Part shown: positions 44,450 through 51,060 of the stretch, piece by piece | How the letters are laid out: each line of letters opens with the position of its first letter | How positions within the stretch are numbered: position 1 is the first letter of the stretch | Assembly: GCA_017432345.1 (NCBI GenBank) | Contig: JAFRJI010000026.1 | Span: 1 to 51,060 of the forward strand | Reading direction: 5' to 3' | Length of the DNA: 51,060 nt | From: Bacillota bacterium | GTDB lineage: Bacteria > Bacillota > Clostridia > Peptostreptococcales > Anaerovoracaceae | Made by a program: the position numbers and the translations under genes | Notes under the pieces: model-generated | The model's input: the letters and a program-made list of their open reading frames with translations, nothing else | Told to the model about the DNA's origin: nothing | The model's database searches: none

Positions 44450-46063
44450 TTACTTGTTGATTGGTGGATATGCTTCTTCAAATGTCTTTTCATCTCCGTG
44501 CAGCGTTACAACGTGACCGACCTTACCAGCCTTGTTGAGGATCTGGTATACGATCATCGGAATAACGATCGCGGATGTAGCGATGATGAAGATAACGAGA
44601 CCGCCGCCGGTATCGCCGACTGCGATATCAGGTTCAAGACCCTGTGCTTCCATACCTGCGATGTAGGCCTTTTCAACAGGTGTCGCGAAGGCCAGCATGA
44701 TCAGGCAGATGATCTGTGCGATCAAAGCGAACCATGGGATCCATGCCATTGGTTTCGGTACTTTCGCCTTGAGGATCTTCTCAGGATCATATCCGTTTCT
44801 CTTAAGTCTTACACGCATTCTCTTCTGCGCTGCGATGATACCTACCCAAGCCAGCGTGCCGGTGAATCCGGACATGCAGAGCAGTGAACCATACAGGTCG
44901 GAGAGTGCTCCGGTCACTTCTGAAATCAGACCGGTGATCAGTACCAGCCACATGAATGCCATCGTGAAGAATACGGCATTTCTCGGTGCCTGGTTCTTGG
45001 ACAGGTGGCTCAGGAACTTCGGTGCCAGACCTTCTGTCGAAAGTCCATACATAGCACGTACTGTTCCATAGAATCCGGTATTACCACAGCTGAACGCCGC
45101 TACCATTACGACTGCACAGAAGATGTAGAAGAATGGTGACAGACCATAGTCTCTGGCGACTTCCGCGAATACCGGTGTACTGTCATCTGCAAGAGCCGTC
45201 GGGTAAATCAGGATTACGAGAAGGATCGGTGCCAGATACAGAGCAACGATACGGTATACTACGCTTCTGCAGGCTTTCGGTACCGCAACTTCCGGATTCT
45301 TCGATTCAGCCGCTGCCAGACCTACGATCTCAGTACCCTGCATGGTTACAAGCACTACTACCATCATTACCGAGATGATCAGTATGCCATGCGGGAACCA
45401 GTTGTCGAATGCGCTCGTTTCAGGAGCAAAGTTGATGCCGGCGCCCTTGAAGCCTTCCGTAATGTTGTAAGCTGTAAGCTCGCCCTGCGGGCTGCCCCAG
45501 AATCCGACCCAGATTCCAAGTCCAACAAGGATAAATAGAATGATGATGATAACTTTTGTGATAGCCAGACCAGACTCGATCTTCGCGAAGATATCTACCG
45601 CGAAACAGTTGATCAATGTCAATGCCATCATAGTACCCACCGCAAAGGCTACATACGCCACAGTACTTGTTATGCCTGTGATAGCCTGCAATGCCGCTGA
45701 TACAGCGATCGCTTCGGATGGTACATAGCATACCCAGTTGAACCAGAATGCCCAACCGAAACCGGTGGAAACGGTTGGCCCTAGGAATTCATTGGTGTAC
45801 GCAATAAAGGATCCGGAACGCGGCAGGTTTACCAGAAGTTCTGCATAGGATATCATCAGTCCGAATACGATGACGCCTACCAACAGGAACGCCCAGAATA
45901 CACCAGGACCCATAACTTCGATGTCCCAGCCTACGCCCAGGAAGTAACAGGATCCGATTACGCCGCCAAGGCCGATAAACGCGACTTGCCATTCGGCTAT
46001 ACCACGTTTTAGATCCTGTGAACCTTCGTCGACAGTCGCAACTGCCTTCTTTTCTTCGTCCAT
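44450..46063 (-). CDS. APC-family amino acid permease
   Basis: A 537-aa transporter with about 12 membrane helices. The N-terminus has IGLGGVIGSCYFLGVG, the APC substrate loop of helix 1, and TMQGTEIVGLAAAESKNPEVAVPKA in helix 6 (the conserved E-x-x-x-P region). The substrate is not predictable; the exported gamma-glutamyl hydrolase gene directly upstream suggests glutamate-like or GABA-like products (inference). It has a very good promoter, a strong GGAGG site and a strong terminator, so high expression is likely. Its codon use leans more to T/A-ending codons than its neighbours. Confidence 0.9.
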   Translation of the reverse strand: MDEEKKAVATVDEGSQDLKRGIAEWQVAFIGLGGVIGSCYFLGVGWDIEVMGPGVFWAFLLVGVIVFGLMISYAELLVNLPRSGSFIAYTNEFLGPTVSTGFGWAFWFNWVCYVPSEAIAVSAALQAITGITSTVAYVAFAVGTMMALTLINCFAVDIFAKIESGLAITKVIIIILFILVGLGIWVGFWGSPQGELTAYNITEGFKGAGINFAPETSAFDNWFPHGILIISVMMVVVLVTMQGTEIVGLAAAESKNPEVAVPKACRSVVYRIVALYLAPILLVILIYPTALADDSTPVFAEVARDYGLSPFFYIFCAVVMVAAFSCGNTGFYGTVRAMYGLSTEGLAPKFLSHLSKNQAPRNAVFFTMAFMWLVLITGLISEVTGALSDLYGSLLCMSGFTGTLAWVGIIAAQKRMRVRLKRNGYDPEKILKAKVPKPMAWIPWFALIAQIICLIMLAFATPVEKAYIAGMEAQGLEPDIAVGDTGGGLVIFIIATSAIVIPMIVYQILNKAGKVGHVVTLHGDEKTFEEAYPPINK

Positions 46064-46156
46064 AGTCTTCCTCCTTCTCAGTTATTCGCTGAAATAATTC
46101 GATAAATCTGAAATTCAACAAATAAAAATACGATTATTACATTTTTCAGACAATTT

Positions 46157-46185
46157 ATTCTAAAGATATACTGTTTGTATGTCAA
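46157..46185 (-). promoter_or_regulatory. Promoter of the amino acid permease gene
   Basis: TTGACA (46180-46185), exactly 17 bp, TAGAAT (46157-46162) on minus, the closest match to consensus in the window; leader about 85 nt. Confidence 0.75.
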
Positions 46186-46207
46186 CGTCTTAGACACATT
46201 TTCTCAA

Positions 46208-46229
46208 AAATGATATTTGCATATCATTT
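46208..46229 (-). terminator. Weak hairpin at the end of the C26 hydrolase gene
   Basis: AAATGATA and TATCATTT arms with 6-nt loop; the stop codon sits in the stem. AT-rich, so probably weak. Confidence 0.4.
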
Positions 46230-47057
46230 CTGCGTTCGTCCCATCAGATCCGTAAAGAATACCAGGTAACTGTCATCGCCTTCCTCGACATTCCACTCCG
46301 GATGGAACTGGACGCCAACGATATAAGAGCAGTCGGTCCGTTCGATGCCCTCGATCATTCCGTCCTCCGATGTTGCCGTTACTTTCAGGTTATCTCCGAG
46401 TTCCTTGATGCCCTGGTGATGCCAAGAGTTCGCATTCAGCGTCGTATCTCCAACGATCTGCGCCAGCAGGGAATCTTCCTCAATGGTCAGGTCGTGATAC
46501 GTAAAGTCTTCCTCCGCGGGATCCCTGTGCTGGATTTTGGAATCCTTATATTCTTCCGACGTCGGGATATCCTGGACCAGCGAACCGCCGCTCAGGACGT
46601 TTAGCACCTGCAGTCCTCTGCACGTGCAAAGCACCGGCATATCCTCATCGATGGCTTCCTGCAGCATGGCCATATCGGACACATCACGTTCCTTATTGAC
46701 CTCTTCCAGATTTTCATCCGGTTCTTCCCCGTAATAGGCCGGGTCCACATCTTCCCCGCCGGTCATGATCAGGCAGTCGACCTTCTCCAGTTCCGCCTTC
46801 GCCTCTTCCTGATCCTTGACCAAAGGCAGCAGAACGGCTTCGCCGCCAGCCTTCTCAACTGTGTGGACGTATGCCATCAGATCTTCTCCATGCTCTTCCT
46901 GATCGATGTCTTCCTGCCATGAGATGCCGACCGCGACTATCTGCGCGTCCTCACTCTCATCGCCGCTGCCGCTTCCTCCGCATGCTGACATGAATACGGT
47001 CATCACGATAACGACCAGGAATGACAGCAGCCAGGTAAATCGACGGTTTCTCTTCAT
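46224..47057 (-). CDS. Exported C26 gamma-glutamyl hydrolase lipoprotein
   Basis: A 277-aa class-I glutamine-amidotransferase-like hydrolase with a lipobox (FMSAC, Cys26), so it is likely anchored outside the membrane. LIMTGGEDVDPAYYGEEP, Cys146 (CTCRGLQVLN) and His252/Glu254 (QFHPEW) form the peptidase C26 / PuuD-type site. Such enzymes split gamma-glutamyl bonds (gamma-Glu-GABA, folate polyglutamate, gamma-glutamyl peptides); most are cytoplasmic, so the export is unusual. I chose the ATG at 47057 with GGAGG 9 nt upstream. A long, structured leader with its own terminator lies just before it. Confidence 0.88.
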   Translation of the reverse strand: MKRNRRFTWLLSFLVVIVMTVFMSACGGSGSGDESEDAQIVAVGISWQEDIDQEEHGEDLMAYVHTVEKAGGEAVLLPLVKDQEEAKAELEKVDCLIMTGGEDVDPAYYGEEPDENLEEVNKERDVSDMAMLQEAIDEDMPVLCTCRGLQVLNVLSGGSLVQDIPTSEEYKDSKIQHRDPAEEDFTYHDLTIEEDSLLAQIVGDTTLNANSWHHQGIKELGDNLKVTATSEDGMIEGIERTDCSYIVGVQFHPEWNVEEGDDSYLVFFTDLMGRTQK

Positions 47058-47117
47058 TACGTATCGCCTCCTCACTTTTTTGTAAGTTATATATCAACTT
47101 CCGCCCAGGTCTAATCA

Positions 47118-47407
47118 AATGAAAATGGGCTACGACCTTTCTTCTAGAACATCGTAGCCCATTATCTGTCAACCATTAGGACCCTCACTTCAGTCACTTC
47201 CTTTCGGTTCCTCCAGACCCTTACGCTCCTTCCGGACCTTCCCGAGTCTTCCTTAGACTTCGCTATTCAGTTGTCTTCGCTTTTCTCGCCCGCCTCTTTC
47301 TTCTCACTTCACGTCCTGATCTCTCACCAGGCTCTCTCTTGGCTGCGCTTCTTAACAATGCATCAACTTTCGCGAATCTATTTCTAAAGGGGCTTTCCCC
47401 TCTCTGT
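47118..47407 (-). ncRNA. Candidate structured RNA of unknown family
   Basis: A promoter (47414-47442) and a very strong terminator hairpin (47124-47163) bracket about 290 nt on minus with no open frame. The RNA is strongly purine-rich and has about nine GGA motifs, several in short hairpin loops: AGTCT-AAGGA-AGACT, TCC-GGAA-GGA, GGT-8nt-ACC. It begins with GGGG-AAAG-CCCC and has a CCTGG/TCAGG hairpin. It could be a free small RNA, or the leader of the downstream hydrolase gene (50 nt beyond the terminator). It lacks the core motifs of T-box, FMN, TPP, lysine and cobalamin riboswitches, RNase P RNA, tmRNA and full SRP RNA. Confidence 0.5.
47124..47163 (-). terminator. Terminator of the candidate structured RNA
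   Basis: AATGGGCTACGA and TCGTAGCCCATT arms (12 bp, 16-nt loop) followed by TTCATTTGATT on minus, 67 nt before the C26 start codon. Confidence 0.75.
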
Positions 47408-47413
47408 GACTTT

Positions 47414-47442
47414 ATAGTAGCACCATTGTCAGAATATTTCAA
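47414..47442 (-). promoter_or_regulatory. Promoter of the candidate structured RNA
   Basis: TTGAAA (47437-47442), exactly 17 bp, TACTAT preceded by TGC (47414-47422) on minus; predicted start near 47407. Confidence 0.6.
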
Positions 47443-47520
47443 TAGCTTGCAAGCATTTTCTTTGTTCTTTTTGTGTATTTAAATGAGCAAAGCGTTGAAC
47501 GGGCAATCAAACGCGATGTA

Positions 47521-47529
47521 TGCTACAAT
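47521..47529 (+). promoter_or_regulatory. Extended -10 promoter of the IMPase-family gene
   Basis: TGC-TACAAT on plus, 20 bp before the ATG at 47549, without a good -35 box. Confidence 0.45.
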
Positions 47530-47548
47530 GTGTAGTGAGGTGACGAAA

Positions 47549-48370
47549 ATGAACTACGAAATGATCCAACAAGAAATCGAACGTCTGGCCCGCAAAGCCG
47601 GCGAAAAAATACTGCATTCAGACGCCGCGTCCCTGCGGGATGTGACCGTGACCACCAAATCCAGCCGGCGCGATCTGGTCACTTCCATGGATCTCGAGAT
47701 TCAGCAAATGCTCATCACCGAGCTGCGGAAGCTGCTTCCCGAAAGCCGGTTCCTCTGCGAAGAATCCATTCCGGAGCTGGCGAACGCCATCCTCACCGAC
47801 CCTTCTGATCTGGAGCGGGGGCTTTGCTTTATCATCGATCCGATCGACGGGACGGCCAACTTCGTGCACGGTATGCGACACTCCTGTACGTCCATCGCGA
47901 TGACGGTTGACGGCGAGACCCGGATCGGCGTCATCTACGATCCGTATCGGGATGAACTCTTCAGCGCGCGCAAAGGCTTTGGCTGCGCATTGAACGGCGA
48001 AACGCTGCCGGTCTTTGACGCGTCCATGAAAAATGAGATCACGGTATTCGGCACCGCGCCGTATGATGAATCGACGAACGCGCCGACCTTCCGGCTGGCG
48101 CACCGGCTCTACGAACTGTCGGCTGATGTGCGCCGCACCGGTTCCGCTGCGCTGGACTGCTGCTGGACGGCCTGCGGACGGTTCGCTCTGTACGCGGAGC
48201 TGTCTCTGTCCGCGTGGGATTACGCGGCCGGCAAACTCATTGCCGAAGAGACCGGATGCATCGTCACCGACATCGGGGGTAACCCGCTCTTATTAAAAAA
48301 TAAGCCGTCCATCTTATGTGGACGGCCTACCGCGGTATCTGAATATCTGAATGTCGAGCAATCTTGTTAA
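47549..48370 (+). CDS. Inositol-monophosphatase-family phosphatase
   Basis: A 273-aa Mg-dependent sugar-phosphate phosphatase. The family motifs are present: EES (CEESIPEL), [12 protein letters not shown] and [17 protein letters not shown]. The true substrate (inositol phosphate, PAP or fructose bisphosphate) cannot be told. The ATG at 47549 follows GAGGTG; an earlier ATG at 47483 lies upstream of the promoter. It converges with trxA, overlapping by 4 bp, and contains the trxA terminator in its 3' end. Confidence 0.9.
   Translation: MNYEMIQQEIERLARKAGEKILHSDAASLRDVTVTTKSSRRDLVTSMDLEIQQMLITELRKLLPESRFLCEESIPELANAILTDPSDLERGLCFIIDPIDGTANFVHGMRHSCTSIAMTVDGETRIGVIYDPYRDELFSARKGFGCALNGETLPVFDASMKNEITVFGTAPYDESTNAPTFRLAHRLYELSADVRRTGSAALDCCWTACGRFALYAELSLSAWDYAAGKLIAEETGCIVTDIGGNPLLLKNKPSILCGRPTAVSEYLNVEQSC
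48296..48326 (-). terminator. Terminator of trxA
   Basis: GCCGTCCA, 7-nt loop, TGGACGGC followed by TTATTTTTT on minus, 41 nt after the trxA stop and inside the IMPase-family coding region. Confidence 0.8.
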
Positions 48371-48675
48371 AGCAGCGCCATGATGCTTTCTTTTGGCTGC
48401 AGCCCCATCGTCTTGTTGACGGCTTTGCCGTCCTTGAAGACGATCAATGTCGGGATGCTCATGATGCCGAACTGGATCGCCAGCTCCTGCTGCTCATCGA
48501 CATTGACTTTTCCGACTTTGAGTTTGCCTTCGTTTTCTTCGGCGATTTCTTCCAGTGTCGGCGCCAGCATCCTGCATGGTCCGCACCAGGTCGCCCAGAA
48601 ATCGACCAGCACCGGAATATCAGACTCCAAAACTTCCTTCTGGAAGTTTTCTTTTGTGATCGTTACTTCTGCCAT
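48367..48675 (-). CDS. trxA: Thioredoxin
   Basis: A 102-aa cytoplasmic thiol-disulfide oxidoreductase with the standard WCGPC active site (Cys31, Cys34), the cis-Pro loop ([10 protein letters not shown]) and full length for the family. No thioredoxin reductase gene is adjacent. It has an extended -10 promoter and a GAAAGGGG-type site upstream. Confidence 0.97.
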   Translation of the reverse strand: MAEVTITKENFQKEVLESDIPVLVDFWATWCGPCRMLAPTLEEIAEENEGKLKVGKVNVDEQQELAIQFGIMSIPTLIVFKDGKAVNKTMGLQPKESIMALL

Positions 48676-48709
48676 TGTATATCCCCTTTCTTGTTAATCT
48701 ATTATTCAT

Positions 48710-48718
48710 ATTATACCA
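48710..48718 (-). promoter_or_regulatory. Extended -10 promoter of trxA
   Basis: TGG-TATAAT on minus, 34 bp before the start codon; -35 poor. Confidence 0.5.
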
Positions 48719-48736
48719 AACCGGTCAAGATAAAGA

Positions 48737-48762
48737 AAGGCAAAGTCCGTAGACTCTGCCTT
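48737..48762 (-). terminator. Terminator of the nfnAB transcript
   Basis: AAGGCA-gAGTC, loop TACG, GACT-tTGCCTT followed by TCTTTATC on minus, about 50 nt after the stop. Confidence 0.75.
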
Positions 48763-48811
48763 CCTGCAATGCTAATCCAACAAGTTGGATTTTGGGTCTT
48801 GTTATGGAGGC

Positions 48812-50200
48812 CTATTTAGTCAGGAACTCGTCCATGGATGCTGCGGCGACTTTGCCGGCTCCCATGGCCTTGATAACGGTTGCCGCGCCGGTTACCGCAT
48901 CGCCGCCTGCGAAGATGCCTTCCCGGTTGGTGGCAGCGCCGTCGTCGGTTCCGATACCGCCACGAGGGTTCGCTTCCAGCTGGTCGGTCGTATCGAGGAT
49001 CAGCGTGTTGAGCTTGGTTCCGATGGACATGATGACCATGTCGACCGGGATCTCGAAGTTGGATCCTTCGATCGGGATCGGACGTCTTCTTCCGGACGCA
49101 TCCGGCTCACCCAGTTCCATCTGGACGCATTCGATTGCCTTGACGTTGCCGTCTTCATCGCCGAGGATCTGAACCGGGTTGTTCAGCAGCTTGAAGATGA
49201 TGCCTTCTTCGATAGCGTGGTGAACTTCTTCGGCTCTGGCCGGCAGTTCTTCCATGCTTCTTCTGTAGACGACGGTAACTTCGCTGGCGCCCATTCTCTT
49301 GGCGCATCTGGCCGCGTCCATCGCGACGTTTCCGCCGCCGACGACCGCGATCCGGTCACCGTGCATGATCGGCGTGTCGTATTCTGGCAGATACGCTTTC
49401 ATCAGGTTGATTCTGGTCAAGTACTCGTTCGCGGAGCAAACACCGATCAGGTTCTCGCCAGGAATGCTCATGAAGGACGGCAGTCCTGCGCCGGTTCCGA
49501 TGAATACGGATTCAAATCCTTCTTCTTTCATCAGCTCGTCAACGGTGATAGCTCTGCCGACGACTGCGTCGGTCACGAACTTAACGCCCTTGTCTTCCAG
49601 CTTCTTGACTTCGGCAGCCACGATTTCCTTCGGGAGACGGAACTGCGGGATGCCGTAGACCAGTACGCCGCCTGTCTTATGCAGTGCTTCGAATACAGTT
49701 ACTTCATAACCCTTGTTGACCAGATCTCCGGCACATGCCAGACCTGCAGGACCCGCGCCGATGATGGCGACCTTGTGGCCATTCGTATCGACCGGCTTGA
49801 TTTCTTCATCGCCGTAGTGCTCCGCGTGCCAGTCCGCCGCGAACCGTTCCAGTCTGCCGATGGCAACCGGTTCGCCCTTGGTGCAGCGTACGCATACGCC
49901 CTGGCACTGGTTTTCCTGCGGACATACTCTTCCGCAAATCGCAGGAAGTGAGCTGTCTTCGGAAATGATCTGATACGCTTCCTCGAATTCACCGATCGCG
50001 ATCTGCGCGATGAAGTCAGGAATCTTGATGTTTACCGGACAACCGGCGACACATGGCTTTTTGCGGCACTTGAGACATCTCATGGCCTCTCTGACAGCCA
50101 TCTCTTCCGTGTATCCTTCTGCAACTTCCAGGAAGTTCTTGTTTCTGACGTCCGGCGCCTGTTCCGGCATCGGATTCTGTTCTTTTACGAGATTAATCAT
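48812..50200 (-). CDS. nfnB: NfnB-like large subunit of NADH-dependent ferredoxin:NADP oxidoreductase
   Basis: A 462-aa iron-sulfur flavoprotein of the GltD/SudA type. Cysteines for two [4Fe-4S] clusters are at the N-terminus (CLKCRKKPCVAGCP and CGRVCPQENQCQGVC). GAGPAGLACAGDL binds FAD and VVGGGNVAMDAARCAKRMG binds NADPH. With the adjacent small subunit it matches NfnAB, which bifurcates electrons from NADPH to ferredoxin and NAD. An alternative is the sulfide dehydrogenase/glutamate synthase small-subunit type; no large glutamate synthase gene is adjacent. I chose the ATG at 50200, 9 nt after GGAGGTG; it overlaps nfnA by 8 bp. Confidence 0.88.
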   Translation of the reverse strand: MINLVKEQNPMPEQAPDVRNKNFLEVAEGYTEEMAVREAMRCLKCRKKPCVAGCPVNIKIPDFIAQIAIGEFEEAYQIISEDSSLPAICGRVCPQENQCQGVCVRCTKGEPVAIGRLERFAADWHAEHYGDEEIKPVDTNGHKVAIIGAGPAGLACAGDLVNKGYEVTVFEALHKTGGVLVYGIPQFRLPKEIVAAEVKKLEDKGVKFVTDAVVGRAITVDELMKEEGFESVFIGTGAGLPSFMSIPGENLIGVCSANEYLTRINLMKAYLPEYDTPIMHGDRIAVVGGGNVAMDAARCAKRMGASEVTVVYRRSMEELPARAEEVHHAIEEGIIFKLLNNPVQILGDEDGNVKAIECVQMELGEPDASGRRRPIPIEGSNFEIPVDMVIMSIGTKLNTLILDTTDQLEANPRGGIGTDDGAATNREGIFAGGDAVTGAATVIKAMGAGKVAAASMDEFLTK

Positions 50201-51041
50201 TGTAACGAACACCTCCTGTCAATCTGCATACGTGCGCTCTGTCTTCTGCTTCCTGATCCTTGTAGTAGTTCGATCTCTTGATGAGGTCGTCCCAGTCTAC
50301 CAGCGATCCGTCGAATTCAGGACCATCTACGCATACGAACTTATCTTCTCCACCGATCTTGCATCTGCAGCCGCCGCACATTCCTGTGCCGTCGATCATG
50401 TATGCCGTCAGTGAAGCGATCGAGTGAATACCGTAATCGGATGCCATCTTGCAGGTGAACTTCATCATCATCGGAGGTCCTACCGCAACGATTTCATCGT
50501 ATTCTTTGCCGGATTCGATGAGCTCTTTGAGCTTATCCGTTGTGAATCCCTTTTCGCCATAGGTTCCGTCGTCTGTCATCATGTAGAGATTGTCGACGCC
50601 GGCTCTGAATTCCTCTTCGAGGATGACGAGATCCTTGCTCTTGTAGCCGCAGATCATGTCGACTTCCACGCCGTGATCGTGCATGCCGCAAGCGAGAGGA
50701 TATGCCAGAGCGTTACCGGTACCACCGCCCACTACGCAGACTTTCTTGAGGCCTTCCATGTTGGTCGGCTTGCCGAGCGGACCGACGACGTCCTGAAGGT
50801 ATTCGCCCTCCTGCAGCTGTGCCATGAGCATCGTGGTTCTGCCGACAGCCGCGAAGATCAGGTCGATGGTGCCGGCCTCGGAATCGTGGCCTGCCATCGT
50901 AAGCGGGATTCTTTCACCGTATTCGTCGGTGATCAGAATAACGAACTGTCCAGGCTTTGCCTTGCGAGCTACGAGAGGAGCTTCAATTACGAGCCAGAAC
51001 ATGTTGTCGTTCAGCTGTCTTCTTTTTACTACCTTAAACAT
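50193..51041 (-). CDS. nfnA: NfnA-like small subunit (FAD/[2Fe-2S] NAD-binding)
   Basis: A 282-aa ferredoxin-reductase-like protein: an N-terminal FAD domain (RIPLTMAG), an NAD domain (CVVGGGTGNALAYPLA, CGYKSKDLVILEEEF) and a C-terminal cysteine cluster for [2Fe-2S] (MCGGCRCKIGG...FVCVDGPEF). Tandem with the GltD-like subunit it forms the Nfn or Sud heterodimer. The start at 51041 has AAGGAGAAG upstream; the promoter lies beyond the window edge. Confidence 0.88.
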   Translation of the reverse strand: MFKVVKRRQLNDNMFWLVIEAPLVARKAKPGQFVILITDEYGERIPLTMAGHDSEAGTIDLIFAAVGRTTMLMAQLQEGEYLQDVVGPLGKPTNMEGLKKVCVVGGGTGNALAYPLACGMHDHGVEVDMICGYKSKDLVILEEEFRAGVDNLYMMTDDGTYGEKGFTTDKLKELIESGKEYDEIVAVGPPMMMKFTCKMASDYGIHSIASLTAYMIDGTGMCGGCRCKIGGEDKFVCVDGPEFDGSLVDWDDLIKRSNYYKDQEAEDRAHVCRLTGGVRYND

Positions 51042-51060
51042 TGAATCTTCTCCTTTCTTA

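Noticed and set aside
47118-47407. T-box riboswitch or SRP RNA
   Set aside because: GGAGGAACCG only resembles the T-box core (GGTGGAACCG) and lacks the UGGN bulge in context. TCCGGAAGGA recalls the SRP tetraloop, but the conserved flanks are missing.

Overview
The window looks like a chromosome segment from an anaerobic, low-oxygen-tolerant member of the Bacillota (class Clostridia). The evidence is a PolC-type replicative polymerase, the Bacillota-style pyrH-to-ribF gene order, CCA-encoding tRNA genes, an Nfn-like electron-bifurcating transhydrogenase pair and strong GGAGG ribosome binding sites. I suspect a relative of Mogibacterium/Emergencia/Anaerovorax (Family XIII-like), but this is inference. 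Almost every gene is on the minus strand; only the small alarmone synthetase and an inositol-phosphatase-family gene are on plus.

Region by region (right to left follows transcription of most genes). 1-12.7 kb: five large secreted proteins in tandem (a Cys/His peptidase-like protein cut by the left edge, an unknown exoprotein with CxxC repeats, a DUF6273-like protein and two beta-helix proteins). All complete ones end in lysine-rich beta-sandwich domains with a K-V-K-type tail. 12.7-13.1 kb: tRNA-Gly(CCC), a second copy of its 3' end exactly 200 bp away, and a GC-rich palindromic element between them. 13.1-16.7 kb: a YolD-like small protein, a Y-family polymerase and an M28 peptidase lipoprotein. 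16.8-35.1 kb: tRNA-Pro(CGG) and the long pyrH-frr-uppS-cdsA-dxr-rseP-ispG-polC-rimP-nusA-ylxR-ylxQ-infB-rbfA-nrnA-truB-ribF run, which covers UMP/lipid-carrier/isoprenoid synthesis, replication, transcription elongation, translation initiation and RNA maturation. 35.1-37.8 kb: larB, a dynamin-like GTPase and 5-formyl-THF cyclo-ligase. 38-40.2 kb: two more secreted proteins. 40.3-44.3 kb: a PutP symporter, a TetR regulator, a divergent RelP-like alarmone synthetase and a DUF5688 protein. 44.4-51 kb: an amino acid permease, an exported C26 gamma-glutamyl hydrolase, a candidate structured RNA, an IMPase-family phosphatase, thioredoxin and the NfnA/NfnB pair.

The most unusual observations are: (1) PolC (25377-28820) is 1147 aa and lacks the 3'-5' exonuclease normally inserted in its PHP domain, while the PHP metal ligands are all present; (2) a promoter-to-terminator, purine-rich, roughly 290-nt RNA with many GGA motifs (47118-47407) fits no RNA family I know; (3) a tRNA-Gly-derived palindromic element; (4) a 24-bp operator-like palindrome over the facing promoters of a TetR gene and an alarmone synthetase gene; (5) three TCTGTA repeats at exactly 12-bp period next to the putP promoter; (6) widespread extended -10 promoters of the form TGG-TATAAT. 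No CRISPR array, insertion sequence or prophage gene was seen.
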